Part shown: piece after piece, positions 24,676 through 36,124 of the stretch
Numbering within the stretch: the first letter of the stretch is position 1
Layout: each line of letters begins with the position of its first letter
DNA from: Sarocladium kiliense
Lineage: Eukaryota; Ascomycota; Sordariomycetes; Hypocreales; Sarocladiaceae
Direction: 5' to 3'
Length of the DNA: 64,000 nt
Assembly: GCA_030734395.1 (NCBI GenBank)
Contig: JAUZTG010000003.1
Location: forward strand, 1,203,501 to 1,267,500
The notes under the pieces: generated by a model
The model's database searches: none
Told to the model about the DNA's origin: nothing
The model's input: only the letters and a program-made list of their open reading frames with translations
Made by a program: the position numbers and the translations under genes

Positions 24676-25622
24676 TCATTGACCATAAATTCGAGGATCC
24701 CCAGCATATTGAGGGTTGATGAGGTTCATCGGTTGTTGAGGGAAGGACGGCCCATTTGGGATGTATGGTGCTGAATCCATATCGCCTGGTGGCTTGACAA
24801 CAGTAGGATAGTTGACCATATTTGAAGAATACATATCGTTAAACCCGATAGTACTTTCCATGCCATGTGGATTCATCTCCATACCCATGACATCCCAATT
24901 GGGTGGGGTGACTCCGGTGTGTGCGACCACACCTTGTGGATTCAATGGTGGCATTTGAGGTGGTATTGGCTCAAAAGACGCCAATGGATCGTTGTCTTGG
25001 TCAGGCTGAATTGGTGCAGACTGCATGGAAGCCGTCATGTCATCAGTGTCGGTTGGTCCTTGCTCGACGACAGTGTGATCTGCAGGGGACGTGTTCGGTT
25101 CCGGTAGGGGTTCAAGGGTTCTGCCCTCCCTCATGCCTAGGCCTGCCCCTACACGCCATCGGTTGACCTCAGTGAGCAATTCCTCTCTCTCTTCCAACAA
25201 ATGATCAACCTGCTGTAGCAGAGCTTTGAGCTTCTGCTGTTCAACCTTGTGAAGCGCAATACTTTCGTCTAGTACAACATGTTTGGAAAGTCGATTTGTG
25301 TCGGTCGATTGGAGTGCAGGGATCAGATTGGCCAGGGTCTGCAGGATAGGTCGGTCAGAACGACATGTATTTCGTAGTACACTGCACCTTGGTGCTGAAT
25401 ATGCAGAAATTGAGATTGGTGGCTCACTGTCAGACGGCCTTTGAATGCCTCTCTTCTTGAACGCTCGAAGACTCTATGCGCAGCTCGATCATCGGCAGTC
25501 CAATTCCGAACCCGCTTCTTCCGCCCCTGTGCAGCAGAACCAGTATGTTCTGGGTTCTCAGCTGCGTGATGGGCTTCGTTCTGCCTCGTGGCTGGAGGCG
25601 AAATGCTGTCTTGTGATGACAT
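24676..25622 (-). CDS. bHLH transcription factor
   Basis: Nuclear regulator with a basic helix-loop-helix domain split by one intron after GRLT. The basic region and helix 1 read AAHRVFERSRREAFKGRLTTLANLIPAL, with the H/E/R contacts expected for E-box binding. The loop and helix 2 (RLSKHVVLDESIALHKVEQQ) run into a leucine-rich coil (LLQQVDHLLEEREELLTEVN). The C-terminal 150 residues are Pro, Met, Asn and Asp rich with no domain, typical of an activation region. The start at 25622 gives MSSQDSISPPATRQNEA. It ends 97 bp from the convergent aldolase gene. Target genes are unknown. Confidence 0.85.
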
Positions 25623-26839
25623 ACAAGCTGAGTCCTGGTTGTCACAGGATGGGAAGGGCCGCGTGGATGCAGTGCGTTAAGTACGAAGCACACGTCGCTC
25701 GTTGCTCGTCAGTCCCGCTGAAACTGGTCGTGCTTGTGATGTCGTGACAGCCTCTGGGAACATTCAGCCAGTCGATAAGGCCCGATACAGCTCATCCGGC
25801 ATGTGGCGTGGCTCTGGAGTCGTGCTGACGGTTGCTCTGTAACCTCCCGCAAGCTGATTTCGGACGCTCAGGTGACCTTCACCGAGATGAGGGGTGACGG
25901 ACGGGGTAGGAGCGGAGAGAACCAGGAGTGGATCCCTCCATCCATGGGCTCCGAAAGCCAAAGCCGGGGCGGGCTCCCCCGCTACCCCGCAACCCCGTTG
26001 TATTGCATCCAATTCGATGATGCATCTACCAGAGCCGTTTGTGCTGCAGTTCTGTGTGTTCCTCCTGAAGAAGATAACGTGAGTTTTCAATACTGATTGA
26101 TTGTCCTTTGGGGAGGCCTCTATTCGGATATTTCTACGTTTTCCCTCGGTTGAGAGGGCCGGGTAAATCGTGCATAAGGTAGTCAATCACCTGCGTCGAC
26201 GTGGGCGACACGGACATGTAGAGGTTCAAACTACCTTATGGTACCGACACGCTTGTTGAACCCATAGCGGAAGTACAATAACGGATACGCGTGTTGGAAG
26301 TCCTACTGTATAGCGCTTTTATCTCATAAGACTCTCACAGATATTGTCCACAGCGTCCAATTCGAGTGAATACTCACTCGAGTGTACGTTGTTTAGGGTA
26401 AGGTTTTGGCTGAGCTTCTCTTGCGCAGCCTAGGTTGAAACCCACCTAAGTGCTGACGGATGACGCCCTCTAAGGTAGGTACCTATTCAGGAAACATGAC
26501 AGAGCTTTAAAAGTACCTTAGTGACGATAACATAATGATAACAATGCTCATTTCCATCGGCGAAGGACGCAACTTCACACCCGTACTCTTGTCCCGTTCA
26601 CGCATCCAGTTCAACTTACGTGATGGCAACAGAGGGCGCTGGCTCCATGTTGCGTTGCCCCTCCGCGCATCGGCGATAACACGGGATTCGTCCCACATGT
26701 CGTTGAGGCAAAACATCATCGGACTTCCTCGGTTATGAGGTTCAAAGAGGCACTGACTATAAGAATAAGATTACGGCATTGGATCTCAGACTTGAAGTAA
26801 CATTTTCTCAACCCAATCCTGCGTTTGTCAACCGCAAAC
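25623..26839. other. divergent intergenic region
   Basis: Between the leftward bHLH gene and the rightward gamma-glutamyltranspeptidase gene. No gene recognised; short frames lack motifs. It should contain both promoters. Confidence 0.5.
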
Positions 26840-28866
26840 ATGCCGCAGACAACGTCATCACTCTACCCTCCGGCCTCGGCCGATCATTTCAAGTTCCCCT
26901 CACGTCGAAGCGTTGTTCACAGCACAGAGGGGATTGTGGCATGTACCCAGCCATTGGCGGCCAAATGCGGTCTTGAGGTTCTTCGAGCCGGTGGAAATGC
27001 TGCGGTAAGATTTGTTATTCGCCACGTACTGGGGAGTATTATGAACATGCTAATTGATGGTTGTTCCAGGATGCTGCAGTTGCGGTTGGTAAGTAGTACG
27101 TTCCGTAAAATTCACGTTCCGAAGCTGAGACGATCCAGCTGCTGGTCTCAACATGGCAGAGCCGTGCTCTACCGGTATTGGTGGTGATATGTTCATCCTG
27201 TACTGGGATGCTGCAACAAAGTCAGTCAAGGCCATGAATGGCTCAGGCCGCTCAGGGGCCAAATACACCTTGGAGGTCATTCGTAAGGACCTCGGCCTCG
27301 ACGATAACACTCGTGGTGATATTCCACATTCAAGTGTCCATGCTGCGACTGTGCCTGGAGCGCCAGCTGGTTGGATCGACACAGTGGCCCGATTTGGTAG
27401 CGGCAAAGTCAGCATGTCGGAGATTCTTGCCCCAGCTATCAAGATGGGAGAACAAGGCTTCCCTGTGTCTGAAGTTGCAGCCGTCAGCGTATGTCTGTCA
27501 AATACATGCGGGTTCGTATCTTGCAGCTGATCTCATGCTAGTGGAATAAATCTGAGCAACTTCTGAGGCGCGCCTCTCCGAACTTTGCCGAGATGCTCAA
27601 AGCAGATCCCAAGGCGGAAGAAGGTGTGCGAGCTCCCGCGCCTGGAGAGATTATGAAGAACCCAACGCTCGCGAAGACCTTCCGTTCGCTCGCTGAGCAA
27701 GGCAAAGAAGGGTTCTACACAGGCAGGATCGCCGAAGAGATCGTGAAAGTGATTCAGGATCTTGGTGGCCACCTTGAACTTGAAGACCTCAAGCATCATC
27801 TCGATGTTGGCAGTGAGCCGGTCGAGCCCATCTCACTCAAGTTCAACGGTCTCGGCCTCGGGGAAAATGGCGTAGAGCTCTGGGAACATCCTCCGAACGG
27901 CCAGGGAATCGTAGCCTTGATGGCTTTGGGCATCATTCAAGAACTGGAGAAGCAAGGCAAAATACCGACGTTTGGCCCAGATGACTTCAATACTGCCCCT
28001 TATCTACACGCCATCATTGAAGCTCTTCGATTGGGCTTTACTGACGCACAGTGGTATGTAGCGGATCCAAACGTGGCGAAAGTGCCCAGCCAAGGGCTCA
28101 TCGCGTCCGAATATCTTGGTGAGAGAGCCAAGCTCTTCGATGCGTCCACAGTCATGGGGGATCTCGAGCCCGGCAAACCGAACTTCACTTCACCTGCTCT
28201 TCGAAGCAGTGACACGGTCTACTTCACGGTCACAGATTCCATGGGGAACGCCGCGTCTTTCATCAACTCGAACTACGAAGGTTTTGGAACGGGCATCATT
28301 CCCAAGGGATGCGGGTTCACCTTGCAAAACAGGGGAAGCAACTTCTCGTGAGTACTACTGAAGACACATCTTGTCTACACGTATGACTGACAACAAACAG
28401 TCTTGACAAGGAGCATCCGAACAAGTTGGAGCCTCGTAAACGACCGTATCACACAATTATTCCGGGCATGGTCACCAATATGAAGGACGGCTCCCTTCAT
28501 TCGGCATTCGGCGTCATGGGCGGCTTCATGCAACCTCAAGGGCACGTGCAGGTACTCCTCGGTCAAGCAGTCGCGGGCCTCAATCCCCAACAGGCTCTAG
28601 ATGCGCCGCGAGTTTGCATTAGTGCCGGAAAGGCCAGCGCGAAAGGCATCGTTGATTGGACGGTCAACGTCGAAGACGGCGTGCCGGAGAAAACAATAGA
28701 TGAGCTGCGTAAACTGGGCCACAAGGTCAAGGTTCTCACTGGTCTGCAAAGAAGCATGTTTGGGCGAGGACAGATCATCCGGTATTCGCAGGATCCGGTG
28801 GATGGTTCGCCGGTTTGGTCGGCTGGAAGCGATATGCGGGGAGATGGCGCGGCGTATCCGGCATGA
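26840..28866 (+). CDS. gamma-glutamyltranspeptidase-like Ntn hydrolase
   Basis: Member of the gamma-glutamyltranspeptidase family, which self-cleaves to expose a nucleophilic threonine. The start at 26840 gives MPQTTSSLYPPASADHFKF; there is no signal peptide, unlike secreted GGTs. Introns follow GGNAA, DAAVAV, SEVAAVS and RGSNFS. Family blocks are GLEVLRAGGNAADAAVAVA, STGIGGDMF, AATVPGAPAGW, EHPPNGQG, the autocleavage site SSDTVYFTVTD (predicted nucleophile Thr after Asp) and GGFMQPQGHVQVL. The last block is typical of the YwrD/cephalosporin-acylase-like branch rather than classical glutathione-cleaving GGT, so the substrate may be another gamma-glutamyl or acyl-amide compound. It is convergent with the glutaredoxin gene. 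Confidence 0.9.
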
Positions 28867-28987
28867 GGCATGGTCACTGATGCGAGGCTGGACAATAAAC
28901 CTGGGTCTCCTCTGTAGCTGTGTATTGTACATTGTTGTACACCTCTATTCTTCCCATACTAAAATGGTCTGCATGAGTATTGTTGCG

Positions 28988-29517
28988 TTACTCGGCCTTC
29001 GGTGACTCGCCCTCGACAACGAGCTTCTTCTCTTCGAACATCTTAGCCAACTCCCCATTTTTGTGCATCGATACCAAGATGTCGCATCCGCCGACAAAGT
29101 CTTTCTCGACGTAGAGTTGGGGGATCGTGGGCCAGTCGGAGTACTCCTTGATGCCTTCGCGCAACTCCGGATCCTCGAGGACATTGAAGGCGGCGAACTT
29201 TTCCGGGTTCACGCCCTGGATACCAAGGATCTGGATCGCTGCGCGTGAGAAGCCACACTGCGGTGTTTCGGGGGTTCCCTTCATGAAGAGGACGACGGGA
29301 GCCGAGGCGACGGCCTTGTCGATGGCTGAGCGGGTCTGGTCAGACAACAGACGTGCTTGCTGGAGAAGAGCTGGAGCTCGGATCGGTTGGATGGGAGTCC
29401 GAGCGGCAGGGCGCGCAACCTGCCGAAGCAGGGTCTGTGAAGTCGCACGTTAGCGAAGAATAATGCTTATAGGATAAGAGGGGCTTCACGTACCGATGTG
29501 AACGATCTTGAGAGCAT
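28988..29517 (-). CDS. grx5: mitochondrial monothiol glutaredoxin
   Basis: Fe-S cluster-transfer glutaredoxin of the mitochondrial matrix. A tiny first exon at 29517 encodes MLSRSFTS; one intron then joins TLLRQVARPAARTPIQP. Together they make a short Arg/Ser/Ala-rich presequence without acids, ending near QQARLLSDQ. The core has KGTPETPQCGFSRAA, the monothiol CGFS active site with the upstream lysine for glutathione, then WPTIPQLYVEKDFVGGCDI with the cis-proline TIPQ and GGCD motifs. Spliced length of about 150 residues matches yeast Grx5. It ends SPKAE at 28988. Confidence 0.93.
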
Positions 29518-30334
29518 TTTGGTGGTGGTTGTGTCTTGCTAAGCTCACGGGAGATCTGGACCGGGGTCGGCAAACACTTTCTGTCGTGATGCAATCGAAT
29601 CACGTGCAGCCTTTTACTCATCCAAGGGACCGTGCCCAACCACCACACCTCACATATTGCACGCCACAGGATGGCACATCATCCAGACTTGCTGGGGACG
29701 CACTGCACGAAGACAGAAATTCTCACAGGTCATACCAGAGACGGCCCGTATCTCCATGCCCGGACGGGGCTTTCTCTCACATGTGGTTCACATCCGCAGA
29801 TAAGTATCTCCAGATCGAGTCTACGATACCAGCCGAAATCGAAGTAATAGCACTAAGGCCGGCATGCATGTTGTAAAACACGTCACGAAGCGAGATCCAT
29901 GATTCGTTAGTCTCAAGTAGTGGCGCGGACGGTGCTCATTCCCTGCGTCTTGATGATGAAGGATTCCACTGTTTCGGACGGCGAACATGTTGTGCACTAA
30001 TGGTCATTGGGTTTGTCCCTGAGAAATCAAAGGTAGACTCGAACTCATGGTTTGCGACTTGCCAAGCTTGTGCTATTCCTTATCGTGGAGGTCGTAAAGA
30101 GGCCTTGCCCGGGCATCTTGACCTGTCGGCGCGGGTCATATGACAAGCACCTGCCGCCACCTGCCTGGTTATCTGATCTGTGGCAGGTGTTACGGGGAAA
30201 GGTCCTTGCAATTTGATGATGTCGAGCTGCATTTCGCAGGCTGAGAAAATCTTCCTCGTCCATGACTATTAGCGGATCTCGACATCTGTTTCCGTTGAAC
30301 CTGTCACCCTGCAGATTACACTTGGAGAATCGGA
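29518..30334. other. divergent intergenic region
   Basis: Upstream of the glutaredoxin gene and of the coiled-coil orphan. No gene, tRNA or repeat recognised. Confidence 0.5.
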
Positions 30335-31197
30335 ATGTCCATGCTGCAGACTACCAAAGAAGCCGGCTTGACCGATGGGATCGAAAAGAAGACCGATGGC
30401 TCGGGACTCCGCGCCAGGCTCCGCAGCGATTCTCTCCCCCGTGGCCGTTTGGGTCCTCCACCTCCTAGGTCATCGCGACTCGCTCACGAGGGGATTCAGC
30501 TTGTGTCAACCAGTCACTTTTTTGCAGCCCTAGACTCTGTTGTTGATACCCAAGACGACCAGACTATTCGTCGACTGAAATGTCCGTTTGAGCACTTCAA
30601 GATTTGGTTCAACAATAGCTGACGGAAACAAGTTGCCTCAGTGAAGGCGTCTACGCAACTTCACACCTCGATTTTGGCCGACCTGCAATATACTCGTGAT
30701 CAGTTCGAGACGACGATCGGCCACTCTTCGAAATCCAGCTCCTCTCTCTTAGCGAGAACACAGGCACTGTACTCGAACATTGAGCATCCCTTGTCCGCGA
30801 CGCTTTGCCATTCGGCCGTCACGCCGCGAGCGACGGTTTCAGGACATTGCACAAACCTGCATAATGAGCTCTTGTCTAAAGTTGAGACGCTCAATCGACT
30901 CGAGTCCGAGTTGATCGATTGCATGCAGCTTGAAGAGGAGGTATGGAAGCACCTTGAAGCCTCAAATCCAAGTGAACCGAACGATGGTCACGTCGGGAAC
31001 TTGTCCCCGGAGCTTCAAGTTTTCCAGAGCGAAGTTGAGAACATTGTCGAAATGGCTGAACAGCAGATCGACGACATCGAGGCAGTACGCTTTCATTGCG
31101 CTTTGCTTCAAACGCGTCTCACTCACTGACCGCTGTCTAGGAGTTCTGCGATGCAATCAAGGCTGAGACGGTCAAGATGATCTCCATGATGATGTAA
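30335..31197 (+). CDS. hypothetical helical protein (possible degraded gene)
   Basis: A tentative three-exon model: 30335-30582, 30642-31084 and 31141-31197. Both introns have GT-AG borders and keep frame, and the last exon reads EFCDAIKAETVKMISMMM then stops. The central part is strongly helical and acidic (LSKVETLNRLESELIDCMQLEEEVW), suggesting a coiled coil. The N-part includes SHFFAALDSVVDTQDDQTIRRLK. If the first intron is not removed, the frame continues CPFEHFKIWFNNS and stops; that text itself resembles the ...FKIW.. segment seen at the N-terminus of some fungal STAND or ankyrin proteins. The gene could therefore be a truncated relic. No function is assigned. Confidence 0.4.
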
Positions 31198-31426
31198 AGA
31201 GGTGGGTCGGTCAATGGGACAAACTCCTTAGCGAGTATGGGTATGCAGCGAAAGTTTCGCACGTCTTCAATCAGTTGCTCTACATCTATATGTCGTCGCT
31301 AGTCAAGCCGTAAATATAATGCAACCCGAACGCCGTTTAACCCTGACAGCAGTCCTACTACGGCGCCAAACTCCAGCCTGTGGAATGACAGGACTATGCA
31401 ACCGGCCGCGGCATAGCCGATGAGTC

Positions 31427-32712
31427 TTACTCCCGCTCAGGAATCACAACACCCCACTCGTGTTGCTCGCGACCGTACATGATATCGCCGACCCAACCCT
31501 TGATCTTGCTGGTGATCTCTCCCGGAGCGCCCTCGGCACCCATCGGAATGTTGATGTCCTGGCCGCGGTGGTGGATCTGCGAGATGGGACAGACGAAGTA
31601 CTGGGACAATTAGCATATGACCTCACGAGCCAAAAGACGGACAGGACCCGAATACTTACAGCAGTACCAGCAGCAAAGCTCTCAAGAATACGGCCCTCGG
31701 CATCGGCTTCGACGAGTTCAGCAATGGTATACTTCCTCTCGGTGACTTCCAGCTCTCCAGCGAGGCGCTGACGGGCCAGCTCAAGGCAGCTTGCACGAGT
31801 GACACCGTCCAAGATCAGCTTGTCATCGAGAGGCGCAGTAATGAGCTCCTTCTTGCCGTCCTTGCGCTTCCAAACCACGAAGAAATTACTGGCACCGGCC
31901 TCCGTACACTCGCCTTGAGGGCCATACAGCCACAGAATCTGGTGGAAGCCCCGTCTGCGGGCATCCTGCGTGGCCATGAGAGATGGGCCGTAGTTGGCGC
32001 CGACCTTGGCGTAGCCGAAGCCGCCGACCCAAGCACGAACCATGTCTTCGGGAGATGTGTGCAGGCGCATACCGCCGACGGGAGCATCCATGCGGGGCAT
32101 GAAAGACACAATGATGTAAAGCATAGCCTCCTTGGGCGCCTGAACGCCGAGTTGAGACTGAGTGCCAATCATAGTCGGACGGAGGTACAGGAAGCTGCCA
32201 GCGCGGTCCTTGGGAAGCCAACGGGGACCATCAACGCCGCAAAGAGCAATCATGAGCTTCTCAAGCTCTGCCGGCTCGAAGACAGGCAGAGAGATACGGC
32301 TGGCGGACATGCGCATACGGGCGGTGTTCTTGCTCGGGCGGAAAATGCGAAGCTTTCCATCGAAGCCACGGAAGACCTTGAGGCCCTCGAAGCACTCGGT
32401 GGCGTAGTGCAGGCAGGAAGCCGTGGGCATGAGGCTCAATGGACCGTAGGGCTTGAGCTCAGGGGTTCCCCAGCCACTGTCAGCTGTCCAAGTGGCAGTG
32501 ACCATGTGGTCGGTGCAGATAGTCTCGGCACCAGCGTTGGCAGTGGCCTCATCGGGAACGGCACGCGGTGAGGCGGTGAGGTTGTATGTGAGCTTAGAAG
32601 CGTCGAGAGCAGCCGGGTTCGAGGCATTGGGGACAGTGGGAGTGATCTCCTTTTGGTGGACGGCAGCGGCGGTCAGGTCCACGTCCTGCGTTTGCACTGC
32701 TGAAGGCGCCAT
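31427..32712 (-). CDS. bat: branched-chain amino-acid aminotransferase
   Basis: PLP-dependent class IV aminotransferase that makes leucine, isoleucine and valine from their 2-oxo acids. The start at 32712 gives MAPSAVQTQDVDLTAAAVH, with no clear mitochondrial presequence, so a cytosolic form is likely. One intron splits ESFAAGTA and YFVCPISQI. Key blocks: YATECFEGLKVFRG, FRPSKNTARM, FLYLRPTMIGT, and GGFGYAKVGANYGPS with the PLP lysine in YAKVG, then GECTEAGASNFF and LDGVTRASCLELA. It ends EWGVVIPERE. Length and motifs match fungal Bat1/Bat2. A palindrome with a Leu3-type core lies about 250 bp upstream. Confidence 0.95.
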
Positions 32713-34211
32713 GTTGTGTAGTTGTGATGGTCTGTCGTGAAGTGGCGGTGGTGGAGGGGTATGTTGAGGTTGTGCTGGTGTCACAACGAGTGTAGGACTG
32801 GTGAGAAAGGAAAGTGCAGCTGGGCCCGGGCGGACTTCTATAAGAAGATGATTATGGTAAAAGGGAACAGACGAATTGTCACAGGAAAAGGCAGACTGAG
32901 TCACGAGGGGCGCAAATCAATGGCGGGACAAAGAAAGTTTTATTTGCGGTCCCTTGCTGTCCCTCCGGCCACGGAGGGATAGTGGCGGCGTCCGTGGAGC
33001 CAAGGCCGGGCTCCACGTTGGGGAACCGCACTCCGAGATAGGGAGGTCGATTTGCCTTGCTCCGCGCCCTACAAAGTCAGAAGGAGGGGATGAAACCGTT
33101 TCCATTCGTCATGTGCGCCCTTTGGAAGACTCGATCGATCCGTTAATGGCCGGCCTGAGGTGGGCGGACTTTGGAAGTGTGGCTCCGGAGGGGGGTTGCT
33201 GGCCCACATGGCTGGGAGTTGACCCCTTTCGATGAAGTCAGTGTTATGTTATCGTGTTTCTTCGCGTGCATAAGTTGTCTGAGATGTACATGGCCAAAGA
33301 CTCTCCGTCCCGGCCTGACGGGGGATCTTCAAGATTTCGACGATCGTTAAGCAATGAGACGGTTTGGCGCAATCTGGTACCTGAATCGGCAAACTCCATC
33401 CTGCATGTTCTCTCGCAGACTACGAGTAAGGCCGTCAACTCTGTGAGCCGTCACTTGCCATGCCTTGCGTATCAGCTTTGCGACCGATACCAGCTCAAGT
33501 ATGGTCACAAAATTATGGGTTTTCAACACGTCGATTAAGGCGCGGAATGGAGCCGCTGGTGCTAGTGTCGGCTTTGCATCTTACGTGAACTTCAAGATTC
33601 GGGACAAGATAACATACCTGGCTGGCGAGTCAACTTCATTGAGATGTGCCTTGAGCTCGCTTTCGATCACTGTGTATCACCGTGTTCGTTTACTTCATCT
33701 TCAAACTACCATAAAGACATACTCCTGCAAACAATCGCAAATTTTGTTCAGCGCGTGCGGAAGGGCTGCCGTCGGCTTGTCTCGGATCACCCACCTGTGC
33801 AACCTTCTCCCGTGGATAGCCGCGTCCCTCAACTCGGCGATAAACACGCGCGGCCTTACAGACTCCCACATGAGAAGTACCTAGCACCCGAATGGACTGT
33901 CGGCGACACATTCGTGACACAACTTTTTTTTTTCTTACAGTGAGAATAAACGTCTTACCCAACACGGGCATCCCCTGCCGCTCTCCGACCCCGCGTCAGC
34001 CGCCATGTCACCATATCAGTCAATGTATTCATACTCTGTCTTTGCTGTCATCATTTGATGGTGGCCAGACAGTAGGTGGGGCGGTTGTTGAACGCCGCAT
34101 CCCGAGCTGACCCTTTGCTTTATGCTTTCCTCCTGGAATCAGTTTCCGCTCATATGTCGGTATGGTCACCTCTTGCTAATATGCTCCTTTATCAAAGTCG
34201 TCAATCGGCGC
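32713..34211. other. BAT promoter region and preceding intergenic DNA
   Basis: A 1.5-kb stretch between the aminotransferase start and the 3' end of the cytidylyltransferase gene. Apart from the palindrome at 32960-32979, no gene or repeat is recognised. Confidence 0.5.
32960..32979. promoter_or_regulatory. palindromic CCG-N4-CGG site upstream of BAT (Leu3-like)
   Basis: TCCCTCCG-GCCA-CGGAGGGA: perfect 8-bp inverted arms around a 4-bp spacer, with the everted core CCGN4CGG recognised by the Zn2Cys6 regulator Leu3. It sits 248-267 bp upstream of the aminotransferase ATG, a usual promoter distance. Leu3 control of branched-chain aminotransferase genes is known in yeast; use here is inferred. 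Confidence 0.6.
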
Positions 34212-35736
34212 TCATCGAGTCATCGCCTCCTCCTTCTTGCGTTGCTCCTCTTCCAAGATCTCTCGCTGCCTTGCAGCTGCCTCAACCTCCGCCTTCACAC
34301 CTTTGGCCCTCTGGCGCGCTTCATAAAGGTCCCTGCTCTTCATGATTCGCTGCACGATTTCACCAGCATTAACCCCGGCGAAGGCGTGCTCGCCTACTTG
34401 CTTGTAAATACCCATGGCCTTGGGCGCGGTGTATGGATCGTATGTCAGAGGCATAAATGATGTCGGGCCATGATAGATTGCGTCAGGTCGACCAAGTGGC
34501 AATGAGGTCAGGTAAGACTCAGTGGGCGTGAAGGGTGCGCCGAAAACTACTTCGTGGATGTACTATGAGGCGATCAACGAATCAGTAAGCCGCGTCTTGA
34601 TCGCACTGGAGATGGCGCTTACCTTGCACTGCAAAACGCACAGTCCACGCTCGAAGATGTTCATGATCGGATAGTTGACGCCCTTCCATCGGTTGATGAC
34701 TTCATCTTCATGCACGCCAACCACAATGTAAGCTGGCGGATAGTCAGCGCCTTTGCCCAGACGTTCATTGACGGCCTGCTCGGTGAACCATCCATCCGCA
34801 CGGGCTAGATCCTCTTCAGCCTCAACCACTTTGCGCAGAAACGCAATGTGTCCGCTTGAGAACAGGTCGAAGCCGCCGTCCACGTAGACAACCCGCTGGC
34901 CAGGCTGAGGGGCTTTTCCGTCAATCAATTTACGGAAAGTTCCCGTCTCCTCTCGAGTGTCCTCCGCTTTGGCAGGTTCCGATGCAGACCAGAACCAAAC
35001 TCGGGCACCCGGTGCCTTTGCTGTTTCATCCGTAGCGTAGAGTTTCATCCTCTCAAGCATCGACTCTCCAAGGGCCTTTCGTTCTTCCGCCGTTCCATTA
35101 CCTTCTTCCCCAGACAGAACAGCCTCAAGCGACTTGATAAAATGGCCTTTCGTACAGAGAAGCATGCGTCCAACGAGGTCTGTCGTCGAAATGCCGGGTG
35201 AACGTTTCACAACTTTGAAGCGACCAGCCTCCTTGACAAACCGGTAGCAGTCATTGCCATCGCTGTCTGATGTAATATCATCACCGTGTACAACGTACTT
35301 GCAGCCGTAGTGAGTGATGTATGGCAATGAGGTGACATATGGAGCATGGCCAATGGACCGGGTGACCCAGCGGCATGCATCAGTGGCAGCAAGTCTATTT
35401 CGCATCAGGACACTCATCATTTACTTGAATAAGTGGCAGACAGCACGAACCTTTCATCGAGAGTCATCACAGTCGGTCCTTTATTGGCCATGATATCCTC
35501 GTCAGAGTGAACACCAGCGTATAACTCCGTGCCAAGCTGCCTGGCCTGAACGATGGCACCGGCGTGGCCTGCTGAGCGTTAGTAGACGAAGACATTGCTA
35601 ACCAGCGGTGATATGCTGGAACTCTCGACGTACCATGATGGAAAAAGTCGAAGCATCCGTCTACCCATAACCTTCCCTCCAAAACCTCAGGCGCGGGGTC
35701 CCCCTGAAGCCCCTCTCGTTCAATCGCTGAAGTCAT
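34212..35736 (-). CDS. ect1: ethanolamine-phosphate cytidylyltransferase
   Basis: CTP:phosphoethanolamine cytidylyltransferase, making CDP-ethanolamine in the Kennedy pathway. The start at 35736 gives MTSAIEREGLQGDPA. Introns fall after FDFFHHG, after TLDE, and after VLQCK. It has the two cytidylyltransferase repeats typical of Ect1/Pcyt2. Repeat 1 holds DGCFDFFHHGHAGA (HxGH) and KRSPGISTTDLV (the RTxGIST-like motif). Repeat 2 holds VDGGFDLFSSGHIAFL with a degenerate SSGH, as in known family members. The C-terminus is a charged helix (EAAARQREILEEEQRKKEE). Cytosolic or ER-associated; no membrane segment. Confidence 0.95.
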
Positions 35737-36124
35737 TGTACGTGACGCTGCAGATGTGGAGCGGCAAGTCGTGTGATCGAACTTCTCTCAAAGTAGATAC
35801 CGGGATAGGGTAAGACTTTCGATCTCGGGTTGATGCTTGCTGGGACGAAAGCATTGAGCAACAGACTGGCACTTCGCGTCAAGGTGGGTGAATATGGCTC
35901 TAGTGGGGCAGCAGCACCCCGAAGGTAGCTGGGCTCTCAGTATGGGAATTCGCGCCAGGCTCACGGCCAGACCACTTCAAATGACAGCAAGTCCATAACT
36001 TGAATGGAACTCATGATAATAGACAATATGAATGATTACACTATGGTACATAAAATGCGACTTTATTAGGATCAAGATTTGGAGCTCGTACTGTAATGTA
36101 GTAGGGGACAAGCACGGTGGCTGC
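35737..36124. other. intergenic region
   Basis: Between the cytidylyltransferase promoter and the 3' end of the histidine phosphatase gene. Nothing else recognised. Confidence 0.5.

Noticed and set aside
31915..32571. 218-codon frame on the + strand
   Set aside because: Antisense to the branched-chain aminotransferase, whose motifs are complete.
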